Positions 22,403 to 34,369 of a stretch of DNA of 64,000 nt are shown here, one piece after another. The notes beneath the pieces are model-generated. The model ran no database searches. It saw only the letters and a list, made by a program, of their open reading frames with translations, and was not told where the DNA came from. The stretch is from assembly GCA_037042185.1 (NCBI GenBank), contig JAXQJY010000032.1, forward strand, positions 1,674,001-1,738,000. The letters are read 5' to 3'. The DNA is from Sordariomycetes sp. S80-01Y (lineage: Eukaryota; Ascomycota; Sordariomycetes). The translations under genes were made by a program, and so were the position numbers. Position 1 is the stretch's first letter, and every line of letters starts with the position of its first letter.

Positions 22403-24632
22403 ATGTCCCCGTCCTCGACGGGCGACTCGCCGCCGTTGGCGATGGGAAGCAACAACCACCATTTCAACATGCCCAACCGCGAGAGCTTTACTATAGAAAT
22501 GCCCAATGCTACTCTGACGGCCATTCCGAATGGTACGACGCCGCTCAAATCGCCCAACGACTTCAAGATGCAACGGACACCAAGCATCAGCACGCCCAGC
22601 ATCAGCCGCGAGGGGATCCTGGGTGCAGCGCAGAAAGCTCGAAACGCTTCGCAAATCACCGATGTTGGAAATGGTGTAGGGAGACCCCCAAGTGACGAGG
22701 GCTCAAACCCGTTGAAGAGGAGAAACACGGCAACTGACGTCGGGGTGGACTATCCCCGACGTAGGGCAACTATAGCTGTACTAGCTCCTCGTCTCCTCCT
22801 CTACTTTAGCTGCTGACATTTCCCAGTGCGAAGTCTGTCGCTCCCGAAAGTCAAGGTGCGATGGAAACAAGCCTAAATGCAAGCTCTGCACCGAACTCGG
22901 AGCAGAATGCGTATACCGAGAGCCTGGCATCAAGCTTGACGCTGGAGACAAGCTCATCCTGGAACGCCTCAACCGTATCGAAAGTTTGATATCGATGGGC
23001 ATGGCAGGCGGCCAGATGAACGGTATCAACGTCAATTCTGACTCGCCCTCAATGAGCAACGGCACTCAACTGAGCGGAGAGAATGCGGTCTTGGGCGGCA
23101 ACAACAACGGATTCGTCTCAGTCATCCCCAACGGCGGATTCGGCACGTGGACTGCCCAGCCAACAACAACCAATATCAACACGATGCCCAAGGTGCACAC
23201 CAATGCTGCCATGCATCTTTTGCAGTGGCCGCTGATCAGAGACCTGGTCTCTCGACCCTACGATCCTCAGATACTGCTGCAGCTCGAGATGGCAAGAGAG
23301 CCCTTGCACTCTCTCACCAAGACACCGTGCGTGGACTTATCAAACACTCAGGCATACATCGAGGCCTACTTCGAGCGAGTCAATATCTGGTACGCTTGCG
23401 TTAACCCTTACGCATGGCGGAGCCAGTACCGAACCGCCTTGTCCAACGGCTTCAGAGAAGGCCCGGAAAGTTGCATCGTGTTGCTCGTCTTGGCGCTTGG
23501 CCAGGCCAGTTTACGTGGTAGTATATCAAGGATTGTGCCACAGGAGGATCCGCCAGGGCTGCAATATTTCACGGCCGCTTGGTCGCTACTTCCAGGCATG
23601 ATGACTACGAATACGGTCCTGGCAGCGCAGTGCCACCTTTTGGCTGCCGCTTACCTATTTTACTTGGTGCGGCCGATGGAGGCCTGGAATTTACTATGCA
23701 GCACCAGCACCAAGCTGCAGCTCTTGTTGATGACACCAAATCGAGTGCCAGCAAATCAGAAGGAGCTGGTCGAGCGCATCTACTGGAATGCGTTGCTTTT
23801 CGAGAGCGACCTACTCGCGGAGCTCGATTTGCCTCATTCAGGGGTAGTCCAATTCGAGGACAATGTCGGCCTGCCCGGAGGTTTCGAGGTTGAAGAGGGC
23901 GAGGGGGTGGGCCGAGATGAGCTATGGTACTTCCTGGCTGAGATCGCCCTTCGCCGGCTACTGAATCGGGTGAGCCAGCTCATCTATTCGAAAGACTCTA
24001 TGGCCTCGACGCAAAGCCTAGAGCCAGTGGTGGCCGAGCTCGACTACCAGCTTACGCAATGGTACGAGAGCCTTCCATTGCCACTGCAGTTCCCCTTCAC
24101 CCGAACCGTCCTTCAAGATCCGGTCCAGACCGTGCTGCGCCTACGATTCTTTGCCTGCCGGACCATCATCTACCGCCCCTACATTCTGGCTGTACTAGAT
24201 AACGAGCAGGCAGTGCTGGACCCTGCAGTAAGAGAGAATTGCCACAAATGCTTGGAGGCCTCGATCCGGCAGCTCGAGCATGTCGTTGAGCAGTAAGTTA
24301 CAGCCGAATACAAGCTAATTTTGATAAGTCGACTAATGATCGCCAGCCACGCGGGCCATATGCCGTACATTTGGCAAGGGGCCCTGTCCATGGTATCCCA
24401 GACGCTCCTTGTGATGGGAGCCACCATGTCACCCTCGCTCCAGAGCATTCTGCTCACACTGGTCCCTCATCGAGAGGCCCTGGATCAGATTATCAACGAT
24501 GTCGTCATGGAGGTCGAGCGCTACGCCATGTTGGCTCCGAGCCTCAGTCTCGCCGCAGAGATCATCAAAGAAGCCGAGATAAGGCGACGGACGTACCTCA
24601 GCGGCGGGGGACTGGCGAGCGCAGGAGCATGA
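22403..24632 (+). CDS. Zn2Cys6 transcription factor with fungal-specific regulatory domain
   Basis: Three exons, 22403-22777, 22827-24292 and 24347-24632, give 708 aa. Residues 1-125 are Ser/Thr/Pro/Asn-rich and disordered. Exon 2 opens exactly at the first cysteine of a canonical zinc cluster, CEVCRSRKSRCDGNKPKC followed by KLCTELGAEC (residues ~126-153). A linker and a short coiled coil follow (KLILERLNRIESLI), as in DNA-binding dimers. The fungal-specific transcription factor domain covers about residues 230-620 and includes YFERVNIWYACVNP, LLAAAYLFYLVRPMEAW and WNALLFESDLLAEL. The protein should be nuclear. I cannot name its targets or an orthologue. The introns (49 and 54 nt) are needed: reading through the second one gives a stop after VVEQ, whereas splicing continues to HAGHMPYIWQ. 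Confidence 0.88.
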
Positions 24633-27423
24633 TGTCGTCACTAGATACTCAGGAGCATCATGGTCAGCGCAATTATTCTCCTTTGATCTCGATGCGACGA
24701 AATGTCTCGGATGGATCTCATCAAGCTCATGCCGTGAGCTCGGGCATGCTGGGAATGAGATTAAGGCGCACCACTCCCCTCTCGAAACACTCGTCAGCTT
24801 GGCATCCCGAGACCTGCGAGCGATCCGGTTTCGACCGCGCGACAATTGGGGAGCTTCCCCGCAGTGCCCATGGGGTCAGTGATCACCAAGACCACGTCGG
24901 GCTGATGTCGGTGGCTTTAATACCTAGCTGTTCGCTTACGGTACTTGGGAAGCAGGATGTCCAAGACGGGGTCTTGCATGGCTTTTTGCGGCCAAGAAAG
25001 GTCCATCGAGGGTACTGAAGACAAGGGATTGGGGTTGCATTAGCATGGCCCTTGACAGGGGCTGGCGCACCTGACGGTGTTGCGGGCCGACCGGCCGTGC
25101 GAAGCCACCAACCTGTCGGAAAAAGAGGATTCGAACAACACCAAGAAAGTCTCACGATATTTCGCGCTGACACAAAATTGGGGTGTTGCGATAGGCACAT
25201 ACGCAAAGGGTATGTATTGCGGCCGTCGATGACGTGGTAATTACCCAGGCGAGATGTGAAGGACGAAACGGCAAGAGTGAACAGTGTCGACGACTGAGAA
25301 GTGGGCCAAGTACGCCGGGGCTGTGGTCTTCGTGTCTGTTCCTTGTATGCTACTGGCATTTTATGAGCACGGGGCTAGGGAGAACGGGTGGTGCACTGGT
25401 TTGAAGGAAGACCTTTGCCGTGATATCCACCAAGGCACTGGGGCAAGCTGGTCTTGTGCTCATTCTGGGAGGCTGTACTTGTTCGCATTTGCAACGATCT
25501 CTTCACGAATTTACGGCCATTGTAGTAGCCAACAAAAGATGTACGAGAATGATTTCTCAAATTTCACACTGTATCATCTCACAGACACCTTAAAAACCTA
25601 GCTCCAACCTTCCGACCGTAGTGTTTGCCGGAGACGACGTTGGTGCCTGACAGCACTCCTCTCCCGGATCTGAAGCGCTGGTCGTGAAGGCCCAGAACAG
25701 CTGCCCCTCGTTACACAGCCGACCCGAGGACGAAACGAATAAGCTCACAGCAGGATCGAGTCGGCAGGCAGGATATGTGAGATCTTGGGGCGGGATGTCG
25801 GTGTTAGGAAGGTCGTGCTGTGTGGGGGTGATGGTGATTGGGGGAAATATTACTTGAGGGTATCGTGAAGGGTGGGGAGGAGGGAGTGCGCACCAAGACG
25901 GGAACGATGGGGGTTTTGAAGGCGCTTACAAGTTCCCCGCCACGAGAAAACTATCACCTTTCCCGCGGGGAGATATTTGATTGCTTCGGTTGTTGCCATA
26001 CCGAAGCTGCTCGAGCACCCTGCCAGCCCGTCGCCTGAGCAGGGGCTTACTAAGTGTCCAAGCCCCCGATGTGTGAGAGACTATTTCCACTGACACCGCC
26101 TAATGGATATCTGGCCCCATTGTCCCTGATTTAAACAAGCAACTTCCACTTGAATCTTGGATGTCCAAGTGTGCACGCTGCAAGCAGAAGAGTCCCAGCC
26201 CATAGATTGACAACCAAGGAGTAGTGAGAGGCACCAAAGGTCAGCCTTGCTGGTAGCCAACAGCATCTTGGGTAATGTCCGTCAGCCATCACTGCACGTA
26301 CGAACAGAACAACTGAAGCTGATAGAACACGTCTAGACAGTTCCCCGCGTCTCTCGTCCGATCTTTGAGCTCGAAGACCGGAGCCCGGGACGGGCCTCTC
26401 GGCAGTCAACCGGACCAGAAGTGGAGCTCTGCCTCCAACCCCGCCGGCCAGCTCCGATCCCGCTTCCACCCGCAGCCGGAAGACCGACACCGCTCACGTA
26501 CCCAACAGTCTCGTCTCGTCTCGTCTCGTCTCGGACAAAGCATCTGACTTGGAAAAGGCATGTAGAGGCTGGAAGGCTTCCTGATCACCTGCAGCCCCAT
26601 CACATCTTCTGTTTCATCAACGGCTGTGCTATAAGTCAAGCCTCCTTAATGTCTCATCCGCACACGGCCTTGTGACCCCATGCGGGCGGCTACAGCGTGA
26701 CGAGAGGGGCATTCCTCGACGAGTGCCGTACCCTAAGTATGGAGGACCTTGGGTGTGCGTACTGCCAATACTTGGGCGTGTTGGTGATCATCAGCCCTGC
26801 GTAATGCTCGTTGCGACACGTGACTGTCGTGAGGCCTGGATCGAGGGTTGGGATGTCGGTGAAGCAAGACATTCGGCGGTGCCAATGCTGAGGTCTCATA
26901 GGTTGTTGTTGTTTTTCCACTTGGGCTGCCCGCCGTAGAGTGAGGCAGAGGCCCACGCGTGGCGCCATCCGCGTCCACCCAAGCCACCCAGCGGCCTTGT
27001 CCCTGCATCGCATCGCCCCTCCTTCTGAGATCCAGCATCTCCACGTCGCGCCTCTCAGGCCCCTCTTGGCCTTCTTCCCTCCTCATCACCTCCTCGCGAG
27101 GTTTGTCCCCTTCCAGCTTCCTTCAATCAACCCCATCCGCCTCGTTCAAAGCACCAGCAGAGCCCCCTGACGACGCATTACAGTCGTCACCGGGCGGTCA
27201 CTGGCCAAGTCAATCCCCAGATGATCATGCATCTCCCCACCCCGCACACCTCCAACCAAACCCCGGGGCTGTCGACCTGATTTGGTGTTGTTCGCTTCAC
27301 AACCACCCGCGAAGTCGTGGACTTCTCCCGTTGGCTGCTTCCCAGCCTAAGTCTACAGACGTGTCCAGGCCCAAAGCCTCTCCCTCAGTTCAGCTTCCCT
27401 AGAAGCCCTACTGCCGGCCAGCC
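24633..27423. other. Spacer of about 2.8 kb, no gene seen
   Basis: It holds only short overlapping frames and a (TCTCG)5 microsatellite at 26509-26533. The last ~450 bp are C- and T-rich and probably form the promoter and leader of the ubiquitin ligase gene. Confidence 0.55.
26509..26533. repeat. (TCTCG)5 microsatellite
   Basis: Five perfect 5-bp units in non-coding DNA. Confidence 0.85.
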
Positions 27424-30158
27424 ATGGGGAGAGACTCTGATCGACGCAGACGCAGGCCGTCTCATTCGTCCTCCCGCGATGCACGAAGCGTGCTACAAAG
27501 AGAGGATGTCAGGACCTCTGTAGCTGGCGGTTCTGACTACCACGGTTCCGGGAGACACGGTAGAACTGCCAGGAATACCGTCCCCGTCATGCCGCAACCT
27601 CCACCGCCGCCACCTGCTGCGGCGGCGGCTGCGCACTACGCTGCTCCGCCCCCAGCTCCGAGGGGTCACAGCTACAGGACAAGACGAGCGGACGGTCAGA
27701 TTTACGAGACGGAGATCCAGAGGTCAGTGCACGTCAATGGCGCTGAAAGACGGAGGAGGAAGAGCGAGATGAGTGCGGATCAAAAGTACCGGCAGATGCG
27801 GGTGAGCACGGGGCTGACGAGTTCTTCGGATCAAGGGAGTGAGGATGACTCGGATGATGAGGTGCTGAATAGGAGGTCGGATGTTGACGAGGAGAGCGCA
27901 TCTGAGTCCGAAGATGAGGAGAGCGACGATAGCTCCCCAACGAGGAGGAGAGGTCACCGTCGCGACGTGCAGATCCTGTCGAGCAGCAGGCAGGTGCCGG
28001 AGCCGGAGCAAGAGTCTTCTGATGATAGTGATCTCAACCACAACGGCGCTCAGCTTGCTCGAACACCTTCCAACTCCAGTGGCCCCGCGGATGGTCACTA
28101 CAGGACACCCGAGTCTCAAAGGCGACGTCCGAAGCTCATCGAGGCCCCACCGGCCTCTATACCGCGATCTGAGACCATGCCTTATCAGAGGACACCGCCG
28201 CGGCGGAAGCCCGAGAGGAGGAGGGCCCAGAGCGAGATCCTGGATGATCAGCCCCGCAGGTCGATCAGACGGTTCGTGCTCTTTTCCGCCCTGTTTGAGC
28301 TTCCTTACTAACTACGGATGAAGTCATTCAAGAAAAAGCGAGCCCATCGTCATGCAACAGGAGATCAGCCCTCGCAAGCCAAAGAGGCAGGTCTCACGGG
28401 GTGACAGTCTGAGATCCAACTCGAACCATCGATCAAGTGTCTTGTCAAGCATCATCTCAGGTAGTAGTGACCACCGAGGTTCTTCGAGGAAGCGTGCTGT
28501 GAGGCCGAAGGAGAAGGGCCCAGTTCCGGTGTACGTGCAATTGCCTCTCCGATACATCGTCGTGAACTGACTGGACAGCGTCGATTGCGTGGTCTGCATG
28601 GACGGCATCAAGGCTCACAAGGCCCATATGCTCAAGTGCAACCACTACATGTGCCGAAGCTGCATCGTGCGGCCTTTCGAAATGTCACTGAAGGATCCGA
28701 AACAAATGCCGCCCAAGTGCTGCGACCAACGCATCTCCCTCCGCCACGTCGAGCCGCACTTTGACTTGAAGTTCAAGAAGAAATGGAACCGCAAGTACGA
28801 GGAGTACACCACCGACAACAGGCTCTACTGTCCCAACACGGCATGCGGTGATTGGATTCATCCCTCGCAGATTCATCTCCATAAGAATAGAGAGAGAGCC
28901 AAATGCACAAACTGCGGAACCAAGGTTTGTGTCGACTGCAACGGTGTATGGCATTCCTCGCCTGACTGTCCCGAGGATGAGGAGCTACAGGAGTTCCTGA
29001 AGCAGGCCAAAGAAGAAGGATGGACTCGCTGCTACAGGTGCAAGATCATGGTTGACAGGAAGGAGGGCTGCAACCACATGACGTGGTAAGTTTTCTTCGA
29101 GATTCCCTTTGGTGTCCCTGTGTACTGAGCTTTCTAGTCGCTGCGGCGCCGAATTTTGCATGCTTTGCGGGTCCAAGTGGAAGAGTTGCGACTGCGAGTG
29201 GTTCAACTTTGAGCCCATTGACGACCTCAATGACTACTACGAAGGTCCGGGGCACATGGACGACATATTCGACAGCGACGACGCGCCGCCTACCAGGAAC
29301 AGAACGTACAGCCAACAAATGCGTCGCCGCCGGGCCCAAGAACACCACGATGAAGAGTTGGCACGACGCATGCAGTACGACATGTCCTTGGAGCAGGATT
29401 CGGACGACGATGAGTACGGGGAGGAGTACCATATGTCCGGAGGAGCTGGCGATTCAGTAGGACTAGGCATCGCCCCTGGCCACCACGACTACGGCAGATC
29501 AAATACTGGGCGCCACAGAACCAGGATGCGCGGTTCTCCCGTCTCCTACGAGCACACCAGACAAGGCTCTGGGCACAAGACGCCCCCTCGGTCTGCTCAC
29601 TACAACAGAGGGAGCTACATCTCGGAGGTGGGCAGAAGCAGGGGCGTCAGAGGTAGCGACAGGGGCGACTCGATGGAACGGAGGCTGGCTGAGAGGCTGT
29701 CAGAGCAGCGTGTGCCCCAGGGTCCGCCTCAAGGACCAAGTCCGATGCATATGCCAGGCTACGGACCGTCGCACATGAGCCCTGCTGCCATGATGAGCCA
29801 GTCTGTCGCGCCGGCGCCGATGGGGCCGTATCCGCCGTCTGCCATGCGGATGCCGATGCACAGTATGCCAATGCCAAGCAGTCCGCCCATGATGGCGGCA
29901 CCGCCGCACCACGCCTTCGGCAGCTTCCCGCCTCACCAAGCGGTGCCGGTCCACCAGAGTCACTCGTACCCGCGAGGGGGCATGCCGGAGTTTGATGAAG
30001 ATGGACCTAGATCCGCCGCGGCAGCCGGCCTGGGCTCGACGGGAGGTGGCAAGGATCGGGTTGCGCAGTGGGCAACTCATGTCGCGCCCGGTCCGCCGGA
30101 CGGAGAGAAGACGATGGGCAGGCGCTCGAACGAGAGGTTGTCGCGTGTCAAGGCGTGA
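27424..30158 (+). CDS. RBR-type (RING-IBR-RING2) E3 ubiquitin ligase
   Basis: Four exons, 27424-28271, 28333-28530, 28579-29085 and 29138-30158, give 857 aa. The first ~345 residues are disordered: RS-rich start, a PPPPPPPAAAAAA tract, acidic/Ser stretches such as EDDSDDE, and basic patches. RING1 starts at about residue 351 (CVVCMDGIKAHK, then CNHYMCRSC). The IBR follows (RLYCPNTACGDWIH, CTNCGTKVCVDC, then HSSPDCPED). RING2 (CYRCKIMVDRKEGCNHMTC, then RCGAEFCMLC) has the catalytic cysteine in HMTC, residue 518. It accepts ubiquitin from E2 as in HHARI and parkin. The C-terminal ~300 residues are low-complexity, Met/Pro/His-rich. Introns are 48-61 nt; intron 1 has a TACTAAC branch and an uncommon GTTCGT donor. 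Substrates are unknown. Confidence 0.9.
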
Positions 30159-30955
30159 TTTGTTACGATTTATGACGATGATGAGACGCTGGGCTAGAGG
30201 TGTACACGAGGCACGTGCACGAGCATCACACGAGGGGTTAGGTACGGAGGGACACGGCTGCACATCACACATTACTTACATCGGCGTTTATTGACAATTT
30301 GTCCAAGATAACCATCTGTGCTTGCTTCAGAAGCGAGCCTCTCCTGCGCAGGCTCTGGCTCTGATTCGACGCCTCCAGCATGCCGAGAGCACGAATGAAA
30401 TGAAATCCACAGATCAGGCCGGGTCGCGTGACGGGACGTGTGGCGGACCATCGGGAGGCTGCCACGGCACGACCTGAGGTAAGGTAGGTACAGCGAATGC
30501 CGGCGCACCCGGCCGCTGCAGTGGCGGACTACTTAGTACAGAGTAGCGGCCTAGCCTATAGGTAGCCTACCTTAGGGGACTCCCTGTGGCAGTGCAGGCC
30601 CCCACCACCTACGGCACCTTCACTGCACCGACCCTGCGAAAGGGCATCGGGAGCACATGTCCTCCACCTCGTCCGATACCATCCTCCTCTGACCTTCTCT
30701 TCACCTACAGTGCGCTGCCTCTAGTCTGGGCCTGTCGTTCGCACACTTCTCCGGCTGCTGCAATAGTGTCTTGGATCCGTCGCTCACCTACATTCATCGA
30801 AATGACGTAAATCACCGCCAGAAACCCTCCCAGACAGACCCCACTGTCGATACCCTGACCGCCGCTTGCACTACTATCACGAGCCTCGCCCGACCTCGGT
30901 TCCCTGCCCGCGCGCGCAACCTCCTCCTGCCCCGTCGACGAGGACTGCCGCCACG
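30159..30955. other. Spacer with AGGTA/TAGCCTA-type motifs
   Basis: About 800 bp between two plus-strand genes. At 30478-30575 there is a cluster of short related words (AGGTAAGGTAGGTAC, TTAGTACAGAGTAG and CTATAGGTAGCCTACC). The rest is a C-rich leader of the lipase gene. Confidence 0.5.
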
Positions 30956-33900
30956 ATGCTCCTCATTCATCAGACCGGCACCGCCAAAATCGGCGAGGTC
31001 GTCCGCTACACCCTGACCTACACGCCGTCACGCGACCGCATCCTCCCCTCGCCCACGCACCTCTACGTCCGCGTGAAGAACACCTCCGCCATCGCCCTGC
31101 GCGCCGCCTTCGTCCACGGCCCCTACACCCTGTCGGTTGCCGCGTACCCCAAGGGCTTCAACCCGAACGAGAAGTTTGAGGAGCCCAAGAGGTATGGCGT
31201 CCCCGAGTTCGAGCCCATGCTCAAGGCGGGCGGGAGCTGGGAGTGCGAGCTCGTCCTGCCCGAGGACGTCAGGCAGGATGCCGGCGCGGGTGGTGGGGGC
31301 TTTGGAAAGGGACCTGAGCACAACGACGAGAGCGCCAGCTGGGTGATAGAGGTTTCGAGCCAGGTCATATTCTCCACCAGCGCCGCCGTGGGATACGAAG
31401 TCCTCGTTGCGCGGGATAGGAAGAGCCTCAACCTGGGGGGGTCACTACCTGTAGTTTCAGGGCAGAGCCAGGTCCCTCAGGCCGGCCGGCTTGCCGACTA
31501 CCAGCAGAGCGTGGGGGCCAAAGATGGAAGTCACCCGGGGCAATCCAAAGGTGTCTACTCGCGTGCAGTGGCGCTGGAGGTGGAGGATACGGCCACGCTG
31601 TGGAACACGCCACGCCTGCCGGAATGGGATGACAAGGGAGATGAGAGGGTCAAGGAAGCGCAAGGCTCCGGCAAGCCAATCGAGAGCCAAGTCAACACTG
31701 GTGACAAGGAGACGAAACAAGAGAATCACGATTCGCCACCGCGGAAGCAGAAGAAGGTCCATCTAGTCGTCTTGACGCACGGTCTGCACAGCAATCTAGG
31801 TGCGGATATGTTGTTTATGAAGGAGAGTATAGATGCTGCTGTCAAGCAGGCCAAGGTTGACGCCAAGGCTAGACGCGCGCGGGAGAAGGCTTCCAGAGGC
31901 AGGTCTGCTTCGCGACCGACCAGCAGCGGCACAAACAACTCAGAAAGCTCACCACAGACAGCCGAGCAAATTGATGAACAGGCTGAAGAGGACGACGATG
32001 ATGAAGAGGTCATAGTCAGGGGCTACTCTGGCAACGCCACCAAGACTGAGCGAGGCATCAAGTATCTCGGCAAGCGGCTAGCCAGATACGTGTTGTCCAT
32101 CACCTACCCCGATCAGCCGTATCTACCACTTGGCAAAGACATGGTTGACCAAACCGGCCACATGGCCCATCACAAGCCCGAGAAGAACGATACTGAGCAT
32201 TATAAAGCAGCACACAAGCATAGTACCATCCAGACGGGCTGGCACAAAGACCAGCATGCTAAGGATAAGAGGGCGTACAAGATCACCAGCATCAGTTTCA
32301 TCGCCCACTCTCTTGGCGGTCTCGTTCAAACCTACGCAGTGGCGTACATCCAGAAACACTCGCCTAATTTCTTCGACACGATAAAGCCCATTAATTTTGT
32401 CTGCCTGGCAACACCTTTCCTTGGCCTCAGCAATGAGAATCCAATGTATGTCAAGTTCGCGCTGGATTTTGGGCTGGTCGGGCGGACAGGCAAGGATCTT
32501 GGCTTGACGTGGAGAGCGCCAACAATAGCACGAAGTGGCTGGGGTGCGATTGTCGGCAACTTGGGCGAGACTGCCCATAAGAAAGTCTACGGCGAGTCGC
32601 AACCAGAATCAAAGCCCCTGCTGAGGATCCTGCCTACCGGACCGGCGCACACAGCCTTGAAGAAGTTCAGGAACAGGACGATCTACTCAAACGTGGTCAA
32701 TGACGGCATCGTCCCCCTGCGCACTAGCTGCATGTTGTTCCTAGACTGGCATGGACTGGGACGGGTCGAGAAGGCGCGAAGAGAAGCCGGTCTTGTGGAA
32801 ACGGTGGTCGGCTTCGGCTGGGCTGAGCTCACGGGGACGAACATGCCGAGCAACCGATCGAGACAGCAGATTCAACAGTCGGGGGAGCCTAGTGATTCGG
32901 GGACGACAACACCAAAGGGCAGCATGGCTCAAGTCCCACAGCCTGCCACGGACGCCGTTGAAGAAGATGAACGGGCTAGTCTCGGATCAGTGCCGACGCC
33001 CGCGTACGACGAAACTGGAAAAGAGCAGCACGAGCAGAATGGCCAAGCTGGTGTTGCCGGTCCGTTCTCCGGAATCTTCAACTTCTTCCGCAACAATGAG
33101 GCGCCAAAAGAGCAGCCCATCACGCAGAAGCAGAAGAAGATCTACGACATGAGCCAGACGAAACAGCTAGAAGACGGCTCTCAAAGCTCTGACCTTGCAT
33201 CGACCACGGATGTGACCAACCCCCCTCGGCCAGCTAACGGGAAGGCGTCTACTGGAGACGACTTTGAGGGAGATCAAGCTGGGCTGAACGCGCCACCTCG
33301 GACGACTTTCTTTGAGTCAGCCGGCGATCTGCTCAACCCGCACGTCCCGGACGTCGAGTATCTCATCGACCCTGCCAAACGCCCACGGACAATATTCCAT
33401 GACCGTGTCTACCACCCGACCGACATCCCTGGTCCGCCCATGAAGCGGCGCCAGACCACTGTCTTCAAACGCAAGGGATCGAAGTCCATAAGCCGCTCAA
33501 ACACCGGCTCTCAAACCGTCGCCTCGTCCGCCTCGTCAGCTCACGCCTCAATGAAGTCCGAAGACACTGGCACTTCGACACAAGACCACGATCCCTCAAC
33601 GAACAACACTCCAAACAGCCCCGTTGTCGGAGAAACGGATGAGCCAGATCAAGTTGTCGACGGCTCCAACATGCGCGTAGAAGAGAAGATCGCGCGTGGA
33701 TACCACCGCGACCTTTCCTGGCGCAAAGTCCTCGTCAAGCTGGAACCGGACGCACACAACAACATTTTCGTGCGGCGCATGTTCGTCAATGCATACGGTT
33801 GGCCGGTGGTCAAGCACCTCGTCGATGCGCACTTCTCTGATAGTGCGATTGCGAGGATGCGGACCGACGACGAATACCTCGGGGAGAGGGCTTTGGATAT

Positions 33901-34369
33901 GAACCAGCCGCCCGATGCGCACGGCGGGGAGACGAAGGCTGATCCAACGAGCAGGCCGATGAGCTCGAGCAGCGAGGCGAGGACAGAGAGTGAGAACAGG
34001 GAGGCCAGGGATCATGTTCCTGACTTGCCGGCTTCGCAGCCTAGTGAGACGGAGCTACCGAGGGTTGAGAGGGGGGATAGCATGACCTGGAGCGAAAGGG
34101 ACTGGGCGGACAGCGAGGCTGAAAGCGACATTGACTTCAGCGACGGCAAGGAGAAGAGCGAGAGCAGCCCTGGCAGGGACTGGAAGTGGACAGAGAAGAT
34201 TGTGGGCAAGGGATCGAAAGCGAAAGCCGCATCGAAGAGTCCTGACGGCGCCAAGAGCCCAACGGCCAAGAGCCCGGACACCAAGGGTCATCCGGACCCG
34301 GCGGTGACAGGACCGGAGAACCCAGAGGTGGGACAGAGTCCGGCTATAAAGAACAAAGAAGGGTCCTAG
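30956..34369 (+). CDS. ROG1/DUF676-type alpha/beta-hydrolase (putative lipase)
   Basis: Intronless, 1137 aa. I take ATG 30956 (CGCCACG ATG) because the frame upstream of it has only a TTG. Residues 1-150 form a conserved N-terminal region starting MLLIHQTGTAKIGEVVRYTL. The hydrolase core begins with KKVHLVVLTHGLHSNLGADM at ~263. The serine-nucleophile motif is IAHSLGGLVQTYA, an AHSLG elbow, followed by CLATPFLGLSNENP. NDGIVPLRTS carries the likely acidic residue. The core is interrupted and flanked by long disordered, charged insertions, and the C-terminal ~450 residues are Ser/Pro/Lys-rich with one conserved block (GYHRDLSWRKVLVKLEPDAH). Yeast ROG1 and its relatives act as monoacylglycerol lipases at lipid droplets or membranes. 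The same chemistry is inferred here. It is longer than the yeast proteins, as usual in filamentous fungi. Confidence 0.85.
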   Translation: MLLIHQTGTAKIGEVVRYTLTYTPSRDRILPSPTHLYVRVKNTSAIALRAAFVHGPYTLSVAAYPKGFNPNEKFEEPKRYGVPEFEPMLKAGGSWECELVLPEDVRQDAGAGGGGFGKGPEHNDESASWVIEVSSQVIFSTSAAVGYEVLVARDRKSLNLGGSLPVVSGQSQVPQAGRLADYQQSVGAKDGSHPGQSKGVYSRAVALEVEDTATLWNTPRLPEWDDKGDERVKEAQGSGKPIESQVNTGDKETKQENHDSPPRKQKKVHLVVLTHGLHSNLGADMLFMKESIDAAVKQAKVDAKARRAREKASRGRSASRPTSSGTNNSESSPQTAEQIDEQAEEDDDDEEVIVRGYSGNATKTERGIKYLGKRLARYVLSITYPDQPYLPLGKDMVDQTGHMAHHKPEKNDTEHYKAAHKHSTIQTGWHKDQHAKDKRAYKITSISFIAHSLGGLVQTYAVAYIQKHSPNFFDTIKPINFVCLATPFLGLSNENPMYVKFALDFGLVGRTGKDLGLTWRAPTIARSGWGAIVGNLGETAHKKVYGESQPESKPLLRILPTGPAHTALKKFRNRTIYSNVVNDGIVPLRTSCMLFLDWHGLGRVEKARREAGLVETVVGFGWAELTGTNMPSNRSRQQIQQSGEPSDSGTTTPKGSMAQVPQPATDAVEEDERASLGSVPTPAYDETGKEQHEQNGQAGVAGPFSGIFNFFRNNEAPKEQPITQKQKKIYDMSQTKQLEDGSQSSDLASTTDVTNPPRPANGKASTGDDFEGDQAGLNAPPRTTFFESAGDLLNPHVPDVEYLIDPAKRPRTIFHDRVYHPTDIPGPPMKRRQTTVFKRKGSKSISRSNTGSQTVASSASSAHASMKSEDTGTSTQDHDPSTNNTPNSPVVGETDEPDQVVDGSNMRVEEKIARGYHRDLSWRKVLVKLEPDAHNNIFVRRMFVNAYGWPVVKHLVDAHFSDSAIARMRTDDEYLGERALDMNQPPDAHGGETKADPTSRPMSSSSEARTESENREARDHVPDLPASQPSETELPRVERGDSMTWSERDWADSEAESDIDFSDGKEKSESSPGRDWKWTEKIVGKGSKAKAASKSPDGAKSPTAKSPDTKGHPDPAVTGPENPEVGQSPAIKNKEGS

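Noticed and set aside
22006-22695. 229-codon plus-strand frame overlapping the transcription factor start
   Set aside because: It is in another frame than the zinc-cluster gene, and its text is a translation of leader and exon 1 out of frame.
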